Shown in pieces: positions 1 through 14,100 of a DNA stretch of 64,000 nucleotides (position 1 is the stretch's first letter; each line of letters opens with the position of its first letter). The notes beneath the pieces are model-generated. The model made no database searches. It was not told where the DNA came from and was given only the letters and a program-made list of their open reading frames with translations. Location of the stretch: the NCBI RefSeq assembly GCF_018139145.2, contig NC_059483.1:2915001-2979000 (forward strand), given 5' to 3'. Both the position numbers and the translations under genes were made by a program. This DNA comes from Gymnogyps californianus. Taxonomy: Eukaryota > Chordata > Aves > Accipitriformes > Cathartidae.

Positions 1-2551
1 GTGCTTTGGGGCTGACCTGATTTTTCTGATGACCTCAGGTTCTCACCTGAACGGAGCTGGGAGAAAACCCAAATGTTTACCGGACTCAGGTGTAACACGT
101 GCAGAGGAGATGCGCCTGCCAGCTCTGAAACACAAAGGTGAGCTCCTTACAGCGGCAGAAGGCAACCTGGATAGGCGTCGTATAACAACCTTGACTGTGG
201 TTTCCAGTTGGAAATAAACATGTAAGTTGCCCGAAACTATAAAATACTTGATTAAACTTTGCGTTTGAAGTGCTATATGGAGAAGAGCTCCTTAAAAGCT
301 GCAAGGACCCTGAGGTACCTACTGGATACCAGCCATCACCAGCTTCTACTTGAAGTTTTTCCACCCAGGGTTTGTTAAGGAGATCCAGCAAAGTGCAGCC
401 TGAAGCGTTAGGGCTACCACGGTTGAGGGGAGGAAGGAGTAGATGCGGCAGATGCACAGCTCGCTCATTTATAATTGTGCCTTTCATGCAGTGCTTTGGG
501 TCATAATTTTACTTAAACCTAGCAAAAGACCCTTAATTGTGTCCTAGAAATAATTGGTGTCAGTGGAAATAGTCCAATTAGAGCTGAATATATTCCTTTG
601 CAATTTTATGGCCAAAGATTATTGCTTTCATTGTCAATTGTTAAAATCAAGCATTTGCAACTGGTTGAGTTAGAAGTCAAGAAAGATTTTTTCAAACTTA
701 GAAATAAGTTTTATTTCCTGAACGTGAGAATACAGCAACATGTACTCGTGAATAAATCAGTGCTTACTTAACTATGGTGTGCTCTAATACTTTTTTGCCT
801 ATAAACCCCTGATTTAGAGATTCTGGAGAACAACAGTTTGTACTCTAAATTGACTTTTTCTCCCTGAAATTTTTTAAAACAATGTGTTAAGCCTGTTACG
901 GAACATTCATTCATGTCTGGACTACATATAAAAACTGTGTCCAACAACTACTAAAAAAACCTTTAACAATAATAAAACTTCTTTTGACTTCTTCAGAGTT
1001 CTGAGTCTTTGGTAAGTGTAGAAAATCTTGGCTTTGATACCAGCCGAACACACACTTCATGTACTATCCAGCATAATTATAAAAAGCCCATAAAATATGG
1101 ACAGCCCTAAAGTGCTGCTATGGGATTATTACTTTAAACTCTGCCTCTCTTTTTTAAATTATATTTTGTGCTTTCAACACCAGGTGTCATTTAACCAGGT
1201 CCTTTCTTAAGGGCTGAGGCATAACCAACATGAATTTAAATTAGATTGAGCTGAACCATGAGGAAAGAAAAATAAAGACCTTGCATGGCCTTAAACACTG
1301 CTGGATCAAGACAGACCTCAGAAAGAGTGACAGAGGGGCTATTCATGTTTCAAAATGAATAACCACTAAACCCACGACATATGGACGGATGGTATGGAAA
1401 ATGCCTGCAATAGCTTTCTGGGACAGCTTTCCATATGAGCAAAGCAGCAGCAATGTATCTGATGGGGGAAAAATCAGGGAGGTGTAGAGAGGGTTTCTGG
1501 TAATGTGGATAGCGCTTAAATGGGTCAACAGATTTAAGCATCTGCTGCATTTTTCCCTTGGTTAATGTAAATAAACCAACATCTTAATGTATGGCTTACT
1601 CTCCCTCTTGGGAAAAAAGTTAAGCCCCCAGCCCAAGCAATTGATATCCCAGTTACTCAGAAGTAGTCAAGACATAGCTGAAAACAGCTGGTAAAATTCA
1701 TGGCACTACAGTTGTTTGTATTCACTGATTTAAAAAAAAACCCAAAAAAGGACACTCAGGAAAACACACACACACTCCTTGCTGAAAGATTAGCGTTTCA
1801 TACAACCGCAAAGTAAAACCATTACACAGTTCCTCTGCAGCCAGATCCACTCAGAGCACACCCTAACAAGGAGAGACACTTTGTTAACGCACCCAACACC
1901 TCTGCAGAGCTCGGTAGATATATTTCAAAAAAGCTACACGTATTTTTGACTAAGACAAAATCAGGTTTATTAAACGCCACCTTTTTTATTGATGGAGTCA
2001 GTAATGGCACTATTTGAGAACTAGCTCAGTTGTAGGCAAGTCCAGCATTTGCTGATCTCAGTAGTGCAAATGGCCACAGCGTTAGATTTAAGGCTGGCAC
2101 TGAAGCCAAAGCAGATGCTGAAGGACACACTCAGCAATACTAGCTCTGTTATGCAGAATCAGTGTCTGTGATAATGGAAATAAATTATTTGTAAGTATAA
2201 AACAAGATATAAATAGACACACCCACCATCCTAATGGCGGAAATAATTTTGTAAGGAACACACAACTGTGATCTAAAACTTGTATGATAACACTCGGGAT
2301 ATTCATTCTGGATTCAGTTTATCTATGAATATCCAACAAAAAAATCTGAAGTGTGATAATGTGTAAACATTTCCAAAAGAATAAAATAATTCTCTGAAAA
2401 TCCATGAGGGATCATCCAGACTGTATGATTTTCCATATGAGTTTGATCTCTCTATTTTCTGAGTTTTATTTTTTAGACTACTATAATGTAAAAATGGGAT
2501 TAATTTAAAAGTCTGCCTGGACCCTTAAGCTTATAAACAAACAACACATTT

Positions 2552-2571
2552 AAAAAAAAAAAAAAAAAAAA
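2552..2571 (+). repeat. Poly-A tract (20 A)
   Basis: Uninterrupted A20 in AT-rich intron, with no recognisable retroposon upstream. Confidence 0.95.
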
Positions 2572-4215
2572 TCAAACTGAAGGCTTTATACCAAGTTGTC
2601 TTTAACGCAGTTATGGGGGGTATAATGAGGTTTTCAAAGGTAAAAAGAACTACAAGTGATTGAAACTCCGCTCCTGTGAAATTCAATAGCTGGTGTTTCA
2701 TGATGAGCACTGTTGGTGCACGCGCATCTGCGACCAGCCTCTGCGTCGTTCAGCTTCAGAAGGCTGATGGGTACGAAGGTATCAAAGTCACCTCAGCCCA
2801 ACCGAAGAACATTATGCACAAATAGAAAAGGAGGCGTAAGCAATTCTGTTTGATTGCATGTGTGCTCGTTAGCACATACCAGCTTACGGTATTATGTGGA
2901 AATTAAGCCACAAATGACTTGAAGAAACCCTGCACCATGCATTATCAGCCACGTTCAAAACAAAGCGTCTGAAACATGCAATAGAGGACAGATGGTCAGT
3001 CATTAGAGAGTGATGTCTCTCCACTGGTGCATACCTGTGGAGCTGGAGAACTAAACTCTTTCCAGTTCTTTATGGGCAGCATAATATTCATAATCTCCGA
3101 AGATCAAAAAATGGTTATTCCTTATCTACTAGCCCCATCGATACAAGGCAAGCACAACATATTTTCCGAAGAATGTAGTTCAATACTGATCAAGTGATGT
3201 CAAAACAGAGACAACCACAGATGACAAGATGGGGCAGGAAGACCATCGCATCCCACTGACACTGTTTTACAGAGTGCGAAGGCTGTGTCCATGCTGATCA
3301 GCACAGCACTGCCCCTGAACTATGAGCCCAGCTACTTTCAAAGGACTAGAATAACACAGTCAGAATTGCAGGTTTAAAGGCAGTAACATTTGAAGTCTCT
3401 GAAAAGTTACGCAATAATGGGCCAGAATTTACAGTATTTAATCAATCGTTTCAATTTTAAGTGCAATACACCAATTCAACATTCACACAAAGGAATAGGC
3501 TTGGAATGGAAAATATGCAATTTTACAGAAAATAATTTGGATCACTGTGCTGGACAAAATCAAGACTATCAGTCTATTCAAGCGTGAGGAAAAAATAACC
3601 TACTGACATTTTCTTTGTATTCTTTTTCTGCTAAAGTGATACGGATACCAGCTAACAAAAGTTCTCTTGCTTTTACTGCCTTGAGCCTTCCCATGACAGT
3701 CCAAACGAGACGCGCTAATGGCAGTAGGAAAATGTTAAAGGTGCATCATAATGAAACAGGCAAATAAAGTCATCGGAACTCGCCCTTGTCAGAGATGCAA
3801 TAATGTGACCGGAATTGCTGTACTTCCCGACAAGAACAGAAACGTACAGACTCTACCAAGCATTCACATGATGTTTCTGTTCATTAAACCACAGAGATAA
3901 GGCGACTGGAAAGGCCTGGATCATCCTGGTCTGCACTCAAAGGCAACCAGATAATAAATGGTACGAAAAGCCATTTCTGGCAGGCTGGAGTGCTTTAAAA
4001 CCTGAGAGCATCTCCGCTGCAGGACAATCCCTGCCACTGCTCCTCCATGGCGGTTCCATACCGCACAGCTCCAAGTACAGAAGCAGCAGCAGCCCCGCTC
4101 ACCTCTGCAACCGCTCATCTGCCGGAGCACGACACGTCGCCACTGCCTACTTGGAAATGACAAAGGACCGCACCACGAAGCTACAGGCTGCGGAGTCAAG
4201 CTGAATGATCAGACT

Positions 4216-4275
4216 TATATAAATATATATAGATTTTTATATATATTTATATAAAAATCTATATATATTTATATA
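4216..4275. repeat. 60-nt near-perfect AT palindrome
   Basis: Bases 4216-4245 pair with 4246-4275 with a single T-T mismatch at the centre (4244/4247). The outer arms include TATATAAATATATATAGA and its complement, with a G-C pair at 4232/4259. The sequence is almost pure A+T and could extrude as a cruciform. No gene or transposon ends adjoin it. Confidence 0.92.
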
Positions 4276-7200
4276 GATAGATTTATAGCTCAGAACACAA
4301 GGAAAAGGAAAGCAGACGTTTGAGAAGCAGCCACACATGGCTATGGTGGGTGCCATGATCCATTCACCTCCAACATCACAAAAGCAAAGCTGGCCACAGG
4401 CTCACCAAGATATTTAGTGTGTCTGCTGGGAAACAAGCTGCGTGACAAGGATTTTCTCATCCTGTGACAGAAACGGTGGCGATGCGCTATTATCATCTGC
4501 ATTCCTGTCATCAGCTTGTTTTCGCTGCTTCTTCCATACCTAATGCTGCCCGAGAAACTTCATTTGGGTCTTAGTCATTGCACAAGCTGGGACGTCAGCG
4601 CCAGGAGCCTCTCCTTGCACCTCCTATATTCAGAGCTTTTATTGCAATGTCTTGAAATTAGTTTCCTATTTCAGAGCTGCTGCTATATTAGCCAATTTAG
4701 ATCACTGCATTAAATACAAATAAACTCATACGGTACAGTCTATACCTGTTTACGCTATTTGTCATTTAATCCCCCGGTACTTAAAAAGTCTATAGTCTTT
4801 CTGTGTGTTGGAAGAATTGAACGTTTAGCCTCAAGTACAGGAAAAAATGGAAAAAAAAGATGGAAAATTAATATTTATATACTACAGGTAAACACATACC
4901 ATGTTTTACACAGCTCTGAACACTGTCTACAGGATTCTTCTCTATCCTTACAAATTCAATCCTGCTTTTTAATTTAAAGGTCAAACCGTACACGCAAGTT
5001 TACAAGATTTCAGGTCTCAGAGGCCAGAGCGGTTCTCATTTAGCACCAACCAACAGAACAAACCCAAACCACAATCTCACTGGTTCGGAAAACACCGAGG
5101 TTCACCAGTTCTGACAACAGCATGTTCGTACACAGCCCTATGGGCACCCATCAGAACTTCATATTTTTAAGCTATCTACTCATGTATAATATGAATATTT
5201 ACTCAGCCCTCTCTGGTTGTTTGCTAGAGAATTATTTTAAGCTCCTTGGTTCTGGTGTAACAGATATTCTCCTCCTCCTCCCATCCTTGCCTACACTGTC
5301 TTTGATGCTGTCGGCATCTCTCCCTGAGAGAGAAAGAAAATTTAAAAAAAAAAAAAAGAAAGAGAGAACCTGCAATGTTAATGGAAGAACACAGGAAGGT
5401 TAGAAAAAACGTCTTTTGACCTTCACAGTTCTTTACTCAATGACGTAAGATGAGTTCGAAAGGAATATAAGCATATCTCAAGGTCAAAAAACTCATCAGC
5501 TGATACATTAGCCTTTTTGTACACTGCAAAACTGAGTTAAAATAAGGTATTCAGTCGTATTTCTGTCAAAACTTGCCGGTGTTTTACTTAGGGCAGAGAA
5601 ACTCAAGCATTTCAGTATAAAATAGAGTATTTTACACAGTTCATTTGGAGTTCAGAATAGTTTCTGCTCTTTTATACTTTTTATGGGATAGACTTTGAAA
5701 TTGCATTTCTCAGTTTGCTGTTAATATCCACATCTTGGGCTTAAGAGTTTATTCTCTGCTTCATGCACATGTGTTGCTCCCATTAATGCTAATGGAATCG
5801 AGTTAAAACGGAGCACTGAGGGAGAAAAAAGTACTTGCTAATCCCTTATAACCTTACTGCAAAGAAAAGTGATTTGTAAACCACGTGAACCCAAAGATCA
5901 GGTACAATAGCTGCTGACTATTGTGCTCGGAGTTACGGGCTATTCCTGGGGTACCGCGAGGAAGAAAGGATAAGCCATGAACTACAGAAGCATGACTCTT
6001 CAATAACAGAAACAAAACACAGTCCTATTTCCAATGATTGGCTTTTTTACGGTGGCACAAGCAGTCCTGGAACTGCAGACCCCGATTCAACCCCCTCGGT
6101 GCCTTGCAGCACTCGGAAAACCAGGATGACCTCAGCTATGCCCAGCCTGGAGATGGAAAGCCGGCGGCTCCTGCTATGAGCACGCGCCACCCTCCTGCGG
6201 TCCCCGTGGAGGCCAGGGAAGGACGTTTGGGCTGTGTTTACCATTTTGCTCTCCAGTTTTGCTCTTTTAATTTTAAAATCTTTTGACCCTTTTAATAGCA
6301 GTCAAGGTCTTTTATACGTTCGTTTTCCCTGAGCGTTGCTTTCTTAGCTATTTGCTGTGGGTGCCTCCTTAGGACAACACAGATTAAGAGAAGGCAGAGC
6401 CAGCTCACATACAGATCTAACGCTGATCTTCACTTGTCTCTATTTTTGTTTGCAGGGTCCGACACGGGCATGGGCAAATGCCACACAAGCTATCCAAAAC
6501 AACCCCAAACCCAAAGAACTCTCGGTGTCAATATGTAACAGCCGAAGATCTGAAGGGGTAACACAGCCCTCCACCCTGGGGCTGCACCGTTGGCCCGTGA
6601 CGTGAGGGATGGAGATGCAGAAGGGCCAAGCGCCACGCGCATGAAGCACAACCCCAGAAACATCCCATCTAACTATAAATACCTGACTGGATAGCTAAGG
6701 TAGAGGCGAACATTTTGCTCTGAGAAAAACCGCTGCTGTACCACCGTCACCGGCAGTTTATAACTGTAACAGGGGCTCACCAGCTTTATCAGCACTTGCT
6801 TGATCCTGACATTACTTGCTGAAATGTGCTCCGACTATAAAAACCACGGATTAAAACTTGCATTGAAACATTTTAAAGTATTCCCTATATACTATTAAAA
6901 AAATTGATGAGGAGAGCCTCTAACTGAATACTACCCATCAATGCCAATATATGGGAGAATTAAAACTGACAGCATTAGAGCTCTGTGATTGATTTATTGC
7001 TTTGTAATCAATCTTTCCTGTTTTGTTATCCAATATAGGTCTTTCCCCAAATAAGAAGGAAATGGAGAGTGATTATAAGTGTAATAATCTATATATTCAT
7101 TGCCTATAATAATACATCAGACATCGGACTACTCATAAGGAGGCCAAAAATTAAGAGATTTGTCAGTGTTTCTCATTGTTTATCAAATTATTACTTGAAA

Positions 7201-7996
7201 TATTTTTGTCAAACATTATAGCTTTTGCTTTTGAAAAAAAATATTTGACAGAAAAATTCTGAACACACATGAATAAACACTTCAAACTCCTGAAATGCAG
7301 AAATTCAGCCCTGGATAAGAAATAATGAAATTAAATCAGACTTTGCGCATCTTTTCAAAAATTATGACATTGAATTGCAAGAGTGAAACTCTTGCATCAT
7401 TCTGCAACAAGACGATGTATTAAAGAGTTCAGAAAGTTTTTAGAAAGATAATAGAAGTTTTGGAATAACAAGAATAAATGATGTTGAACTAGATAAGACA
7501 TGTTTTTAAAGGACAGCACCTAATCTCAGCATGCTGAGGGCAACATTTCTCCACAGGTACGCAATGGCTTTATGCAAGTCCTTTGCAAAACTGAATCTTA
7601 GGACCCAGCTGGCTGCAGCGACAGCAAATATTTCTCAAGCATGATTACTGGCCATTGCTAGAAACAAGTCAGACAACGATATGGACCAGGGACCTGGCTT
7701 TGTGTTACAATTCCCATATCATTTGCAGTATAATTTTAAACCACGTGTGAAAATAACTGCATTAACTTGCTGTAAGCACCATCAGTCAGCGCGACCACAG
7801 ACACCTTCTGGCCGTTAACGTTGTCTCCGACCCACGAGGCTCCGCAGGTTTCTGAGATGCAAAAGACACTTTAATCCCCCCAGGCTCTGCTTGCATCAGC
7901 ATCAAAGGGGAAAGGTGCAGCGTGCATGGGGCTGCTTGGGACGCTCTTAGACACTAAAATGGAGTATCAGTCATATGCAATAAAAATCGCAATTAC

Positions 7997-8123
7997 CTTT
8001 CACAACCAAGCTGCCCGTGCTGCTTGCTGTCCCAAGTGGTTTGTGGCCACGCAGGTGTAACTTCCCGCGTCGGATTTGGTGACGTTGACAATCCGGAGGC
8101 TCCCATCATCCAAAACAGTGATT
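7997..8123 (-). CDS. CNTN4: CNTN4 exon: second half of Ig domain 5, with a 1-nt deletion
   Basis: The exon measures 127 nt (acceptor CTTTCCAG, donor GTAATT). The phases of the gene call for 128: it must complete Arg with one base and end AAA G. The first part reads [18 protein letters not shown], then [13 protein letters not shown], with an N-V-T sequon and the second Ig5 cysteine. After HL the frame breaks. One base is missing from the Gly codon (run of three C at 8031-8033). Restoring phase there gives [11 protein letters not shown], exactly what CNTN4 has at this point. As written, the frame runs to TGA at 8000-8002. A homopolymer miscall (GGGG read as GGG) is the simplest explanation, and a true frameshift is the alternative. 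The next exon (Ig6) is not in the window. Confidence 0.88.
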
Positions 8124-11100
8124 CTGGAAAGACAGCAGACACAAAAGTTTTATTTTTTTAAGTCAACATAAAACTCTGCATTAATTATTGATGGTTTGAA
8201 CAACAGACAGTCCGTGGCCTGTTACAGAGGGAGTTCAGCTGACAGAAATCTCTCAGGACGCAATTCCTAAATACCGAATGCATAATTTACATGAGTTTTC
8301 CGTGTCTTTACTTGAGGGCAACTTTAACTTACACAGCAGCAGCTTGTGTATGTTTTACACACGTCTGTACTTTGATATTCAGCACTCACCATGACAACCC
8401 TTGCAACATGTGGTACACAGGCCACATCTAAAAATCTCCACGCTCGCTGCTTAACAATGTAAAAGCTTCTTCCGAACAGATGCAACGAAGCAGGTGCTTC
8501 ATTGCTGCTTTTTTCAAGAAGGCTGATGGCTTTTCAGCAAGGGTACCATGCTGCCAAGCTTCCCCTCCGCGCTCTCCACCTCTCTGCCTGCAGTATAACT
8601 CAGCCCGCGGGGCTTATCTACAGTTGCACTTGCAGGTTAAAAAAAAAATATCCTATTTCATTCCCATCCCCTCCTCACATACGTACTCCCCGTCAAAACA
8701 GCGTTGTTATCTGCAGCGGTACATGTCTCTCGGAGGGCGGGAGGCAGGCGGGGATGGCACGTTAATTCCTGGGGTGATCCCCAGCTCCTCCTCTTGCGCA
8801 AGGGCTGCACTTCAGGCTTGCCTTGTTCTCACAATTAGCTTTGTCTCCTGTTCCGTTTTCTTCTGCTCTGCTCTAAGTCAATGAAAACAGAAAACCTGAT
8901 CCTGCCCAGTAAATCCCATCGAAACACGAATGCCTTGTGCCCTGCAGAGGCATAATCTAAGGAGGCTCCAGAAAAACGTTTCCCCCAGCCTAATATCACC
9001 TCTTTTAGCAAAGTACTTGGTTGTCTGCTCAGTATCATGTCTTGCAGCAATCTGCTTTCTCCCCTTCAGCCACTTTCAGCCCTGCATTGAAAATCTTGTA
9101 TTAATTCCTGCCTTCTCCTGCTCAATTATCTCCCAATTTAACTAATTTGAAAGAAAACGAAGAAGCCTTTCTGCATCCTTAACACCAATCAAGCTCTGCG
9201 CAACTGGATTGAGAAATTAGGAGGAAAGAAACTGAGCCAACAATACCTGCACCATTGCAGAAGTGCTCAGATGGCACTTCCCACCCGAGAAGGCTTTAAG
9301 AAACAGAAGACTGCACGAATCGGCACGAGCCTTTTCTTGCAGCCGTGGGGCAACACTGAGGCAGCTGAATAAAGTACCAGCGTGAGACAAGGCATGAACA
9401 CGAGCACAAAGGACATCTGCCCACACCAGCCGTGGGGTCCCCAGGCTCCTGCCAGCTGCAGCCACTGGGCTGAGCATGGTCTCCAGTGAGACTCAGGAGA
9501 CATTGTGTCACCTACGGGAGCTGGTGCGGGTGCCTTTTGTCATGCCATGCTCTCTTGATGGGCACATACGGGCTACTCAGTCCACATGCATAAACCTGCT
9601 TCGAAAAATGGGACAGTTTGAGTGTCTTTACAACGACGGTATTGAACGAGGAGGAGGAAGACAGTGCAAGGTGCTCCGACAGCAGCCACCAAATCTCCGT
9701 TCTGACTAGCCTCTCCCTGACCTGCTCTTGCAGCAGCACAACAACATGCAGGCCAACTGGCAGAGACCAGGGACAGAGGTTATATTTCACACATCAGTAG
9801 CAGTGATATTAATAGAAGTTTCTCAGCTGGCTTATAGGTCTCCAAATTGTTGCAGTCAGTAACATTCACTACTGTAATTTATTTTTGCAAGAGTCCAGTG
9901 CCATATATTTGCTTCTGTAGCAGTTGCTTCAGCTCAATAATTGGAAGAGAGTAGTATATAGCTACTTGTCTCTTATCTTCACTACTATGTTGGCACAAAT
10001 CAATGCGTGTATTACATTAAATGTGCACTGGAGCACAGGACTTGCCACACTGGCCTCCAGTGCAGGAGCCTGGGCAGCAGCAGCACCAGGAGCTCCCAAG
10101 GAATTATTTACTGCTGTTATCAATTTCAGGTCTTTGGAAACAGTGCCCTTCTGAAAGCTGAAGGTGCCCTTGGCATGCATTAAAATTCAAATCAATATAA
10201 ACGACAGAACAAGCTCAGCAATATGCTCAAGCTCAAGAAGGACCACCCTGCTCCGGCACTGCCCCTGCCAGGCTCTGCACTTACTCCCTCAGCATTTTTG
10301 CCATCCCAAGAAATCCAGAAAAAACTGATCGTTTAGACTATTTCTGTACACTTGAGATTTTATTTTTATTTATTTATGTTTTATTTTTAGCCATATGCCT
10401 GAAACCTATTTACTGGATAATCTCTTCCATAGATCATTTTAATTGTATCTGTTGATGAAGCCAGCTTTAATTTCAAATTCTAACATCTTTTCTGTCTTTG
10501 TCTTTCTCATGCTATTGGTTTCCTTCTAAGTCGTCTTTATTCCCAATGTAAAATTAGTTTGCAGTTAATGTGGACTGGATCGCTCTAGAGACAACCTTTC
10601 GATGAGGACAGTCAATCCACCATTGGCTTTGGCACATCGGAGGGAGCTAGCGCTGTCTGTATTTCCCTCCATTTCTAAGCTGAAAGCCACGGCCGGCTGG
10701 CTTTACAATTTGAGCACACGGGCATCCTTTAACTCCGGTAACACGCTGCAAAGAGTTCAGGTGGGACTTGCACCAAGTTCTCCAAACCCCTGCCCTGGAG
10801 AGTCTCCAGGCATGTTTAATTCTCATCTGGTAACTAAGTAATTCCCTGCACACTCCTGTAAATGACCAGCATGAAAACTGACAAATAATTGTGCAAGTTA
10901 ACTGCATTTTTTTAAAATAAATCAGACCATTAAAACTATACTGTGACTCATCGATTAGGAGGCCTTATGGTTATGTGGCTCTTTTTGCTGAAAGTGCTTT
11001 TCTACACTGAATGTTTTGTCCTCTAATTTGAATCCAATGTTTTAGAAGTTAACAAGTAATTATTTTAACACTTTGAAATTTGTTCCAGTTAGTTGAGAAA

Positions 11101-14100
11101 GTAGGACGGACTTTCGCTGATTTTCCTAATTCACAAATTTTCTTTGCAGACATATCTGCATTAAACGAGAGAGGCTCATTTCAGGCCACTGAGGGTTCTC
11201 AAACTGCTAACTGGCTTGAAAGCAAACATCCCTTCATCAACCACTTTCAGCAGTTTGGTTGAAAAAGCTCTTTCAAGACACAAAGTTCAAATTAAATGAA
11301 GCACTATTCAGTACGCTTTCCTCCTCTTCTGAAATACACCCCCCAGAATGTTTTCTAATAAGATGCCTAGGAAGACATAAAAATAACCCACATTTCTGAT
11401 AAATGTGTATTACTTCAGAACAGAGTGCTGGTTGCTGAGTATGCACCTCTTTAAACCATTACAAATTCAAAAAATGAATTATTGACTTGCTATTAAATGT
11501 TTTGGGTTGCTGATACTACTAACCACACAGGTGGTAACAACAACTAAAAATGTAAATCTCTTCTTCTACAGGTTAATGCAACTGCTCTACTGATAACCTG
11601 GCTCTTAGTCACTGATAATATCACAGAATAATCAAAGATGATAAAAAAATCCATTTGGAAAAAAAGAGATGATATAAGATAGTTTAGCATCCTTATATAA
11701 AGAAAGGTCATCTATTTTAAACATAGCATTTGTAAGAGAGAATCTCTTGGTCTGTGTTGTCAGCTGGAGATTTGAGGTCCACAGAGAGCAGAGACACATC
11801 TGAAATTAGGAGATAAAAGGACTGTTTGTTTCCTAAACCGAAGCTTTAGGTTCTACCCCAGGAAGAGCTGACCTCGTCAGTGTTTTGATCAAAACTCTTC
11901 TGGGGACAAAGGACCTTTACAAACGCTGAAAACATTCCTCCCTAGCCTTCCTTGCCCATTTTTTTTGCCACTGCAGCAGCAAATGTGAAAAGTTGCAAGC
12001 TGAACACTTTGCATTACCCTGAAGAAGCCTTTTCCAAAACCGACAGGCACACAGTTTCCACGGCAGCTTCTCGTTGATGCTGCACGCCCGACGACTGCGC
12101 GTGCCCTTTGCCAGCTCTGCAGGAATGGAAGTGTCTTAAGGCATTTGTCTATTTGGTTGGTGTGAACCTTGAAAAGTACACGAAGGAGAAAGTCGCATCT
12201 TTACGGATGACAAATATCTAAGTGTGTGCTACAGCTGCACAGAGCTCTGCTACTCAAAGACACCCAAGCTACCTAGAAAGGACCCACCTTGGCATCATGA
12301 CCACATCAGCACAGCCCTCTGCCTGGATCAATACAGCAATGCTAACTTGCCCAGCATCTCCAGCAGCAGCTGGGGATGGATGGAAGAGGTGAAGCAGACC
12401 TGGAGCAGTATGAGGAAAAATAGCAGTGCATAATCATTTTGGTCTGATCTATTAGCGCTTATTTTTCAGCTCATGATACTTCTGCCATATCTATTAAGTC
12501 GCCCATCAGCAGGTTGTGTTACCTCCAACCCCAATCGAGCACAATAGATCTGATTCATGCAGCTCACCACAGCGTTCCCCACTGCTGGGCAGGATTCCCA
12601 GGAGCAGATAAATATTTCTCAGTCAGTAACATATGCATTTAGAGACAGAATATGTCCTGTTGAGATCAGTAAGAGTTTTATCACTGACTTTGTGAAAACG
12701 AGATCAAGCCCTTATTTGGAATAGAAACGATGACTGAAAACTGCAAAACTTGCACAACACTTCATATAACAGAGTATCAGTAATTACCTCCAGCCCAGCA
12801 CCAAGGAAATCTGACCTTTGGGTGTCTGACTGCATCACTTGCATCTACCAAAACATGCCTACGACCTGCTGCTCAGGTTTGACCCCATGCTTTGACCGAA
12901 AGTTTGCTTAAAAATCCCAGACCTATAATATCTACTGTAACATCTTGCTCTTATTGCTTTTATTTAATTAAAACAAAAATCTATGTGGGTCCAGGAACCA
13001 AATACATCAGCACTGCAGAGCCAGGGGTTGTTCAACCTCACCCGCACCTTGCAGTTGCCCGGTGAAAGCCTTTGCAGGGATGAGTAGCAGGTCCATGCGC
13101 TAACCTTTTCATTGCGAATTATTTTCTAACTCACAAAGTACACACATCACTGACAGAAGATCCGCACCAGACAGATGATACTGCAGGTATCCCTCACTAT
13201 ATTCTTCTTAGCTTGCCCTCTATTTTTCTGTTCAGCAGATGGAAACACGTGGAATAGGAATGGACTACAAATGCAGCGCATACGGCAGGTTGTGTGCGCG
13301 GTGGTAACGATTATCTGCCCGCGGGACGCAGCACAACTACTGGACCGCAGATCAGAGCTCCAATGTTTCTTTGGAGCAAAGTGGTCATAATTATAAAGCG
13401 AATTTTTTTTTTCCTCTCAAATGGTTTTATTAGCACTGCTGCAATGAAATAAGGTATGTTGTTTCTTATCGGATAATTTTAGCATTTTAATTTACGAAAT
13501 ACAAGTGTAACTACACTCGGTTTCACTGTTGATTAAACACATGCATCCAAAATATTTCATGCTTAGCCAAGTGAATATTTTAATTTTTTTTCTCCCCAAG
13601 GAAACAATGCTTAGGGTGTCCGATCCTTTTTCTATTACAGGGAGAAAAGATGTCTTAGAGCAAGCATTTAAATGAATCAGTTGGAAGAAACACACACTGA
13701 GTGCAATTTGAGATAAAACTACCATTGATCCCTTCATGTACAGCCTTTGTGGCAGTGGTTGACGTGGCTATTGAAAAGAGACTGTGGTGCCAGAGTTATT
13801 CTAAGAGATAATCTGTCTTCTGAGAGAGGATTTAGGTTAAATGTACCTGTGAAAAACAGTGTATTTCAGCCGACATGATGAATGGCCTATTGTCCATCCT
13901 CCAGAGCCTTGCTTGGGCTGGGGGGATTGGAAGCAGAGGAAGAAAGCAAAAGCACCAGACAGACCCGACCGCAATCTCAGCGGTGTATTTGCTCAGCCTT
14001 TTGCCATAGTTCACAGGCAGGAATATCTACAGCAATTTTTAGCCTAACAGCAACTTTGCTTCACGCCACAACTCTACTGCAAATGTAAATGATTCCGGGC

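Larger units (their letters stand above)
1..7996 (-). other. CNTN4 intron downstream of the Ig5 exon (partial)
   Basis: This is the intron sequence expected to lead to the Ig6 exon, which I searched for (conserved VPPSSMDVTVGES region) and did not find. Content seen: AT-rich single-copy sequence, a poly-A tract at 2552-2571, a 60-nt AT palindrome at 4216-4275 and a possibly conserved TAAT-rich stretch around 6890-7130. No convincing gene. Confidence 0.75.

Noticed and set aside
1..7996. Search for the Ig6 exon
   Set aside because: No minus-strand frame with the MDVTVGESIVLPC-type sequence; the exon must lie beyond the window.
8480..8884. 134-codon open frame on the plus strand
   Set aside because: No domain, and two overlapping plus-strand frames are equally open; chance.
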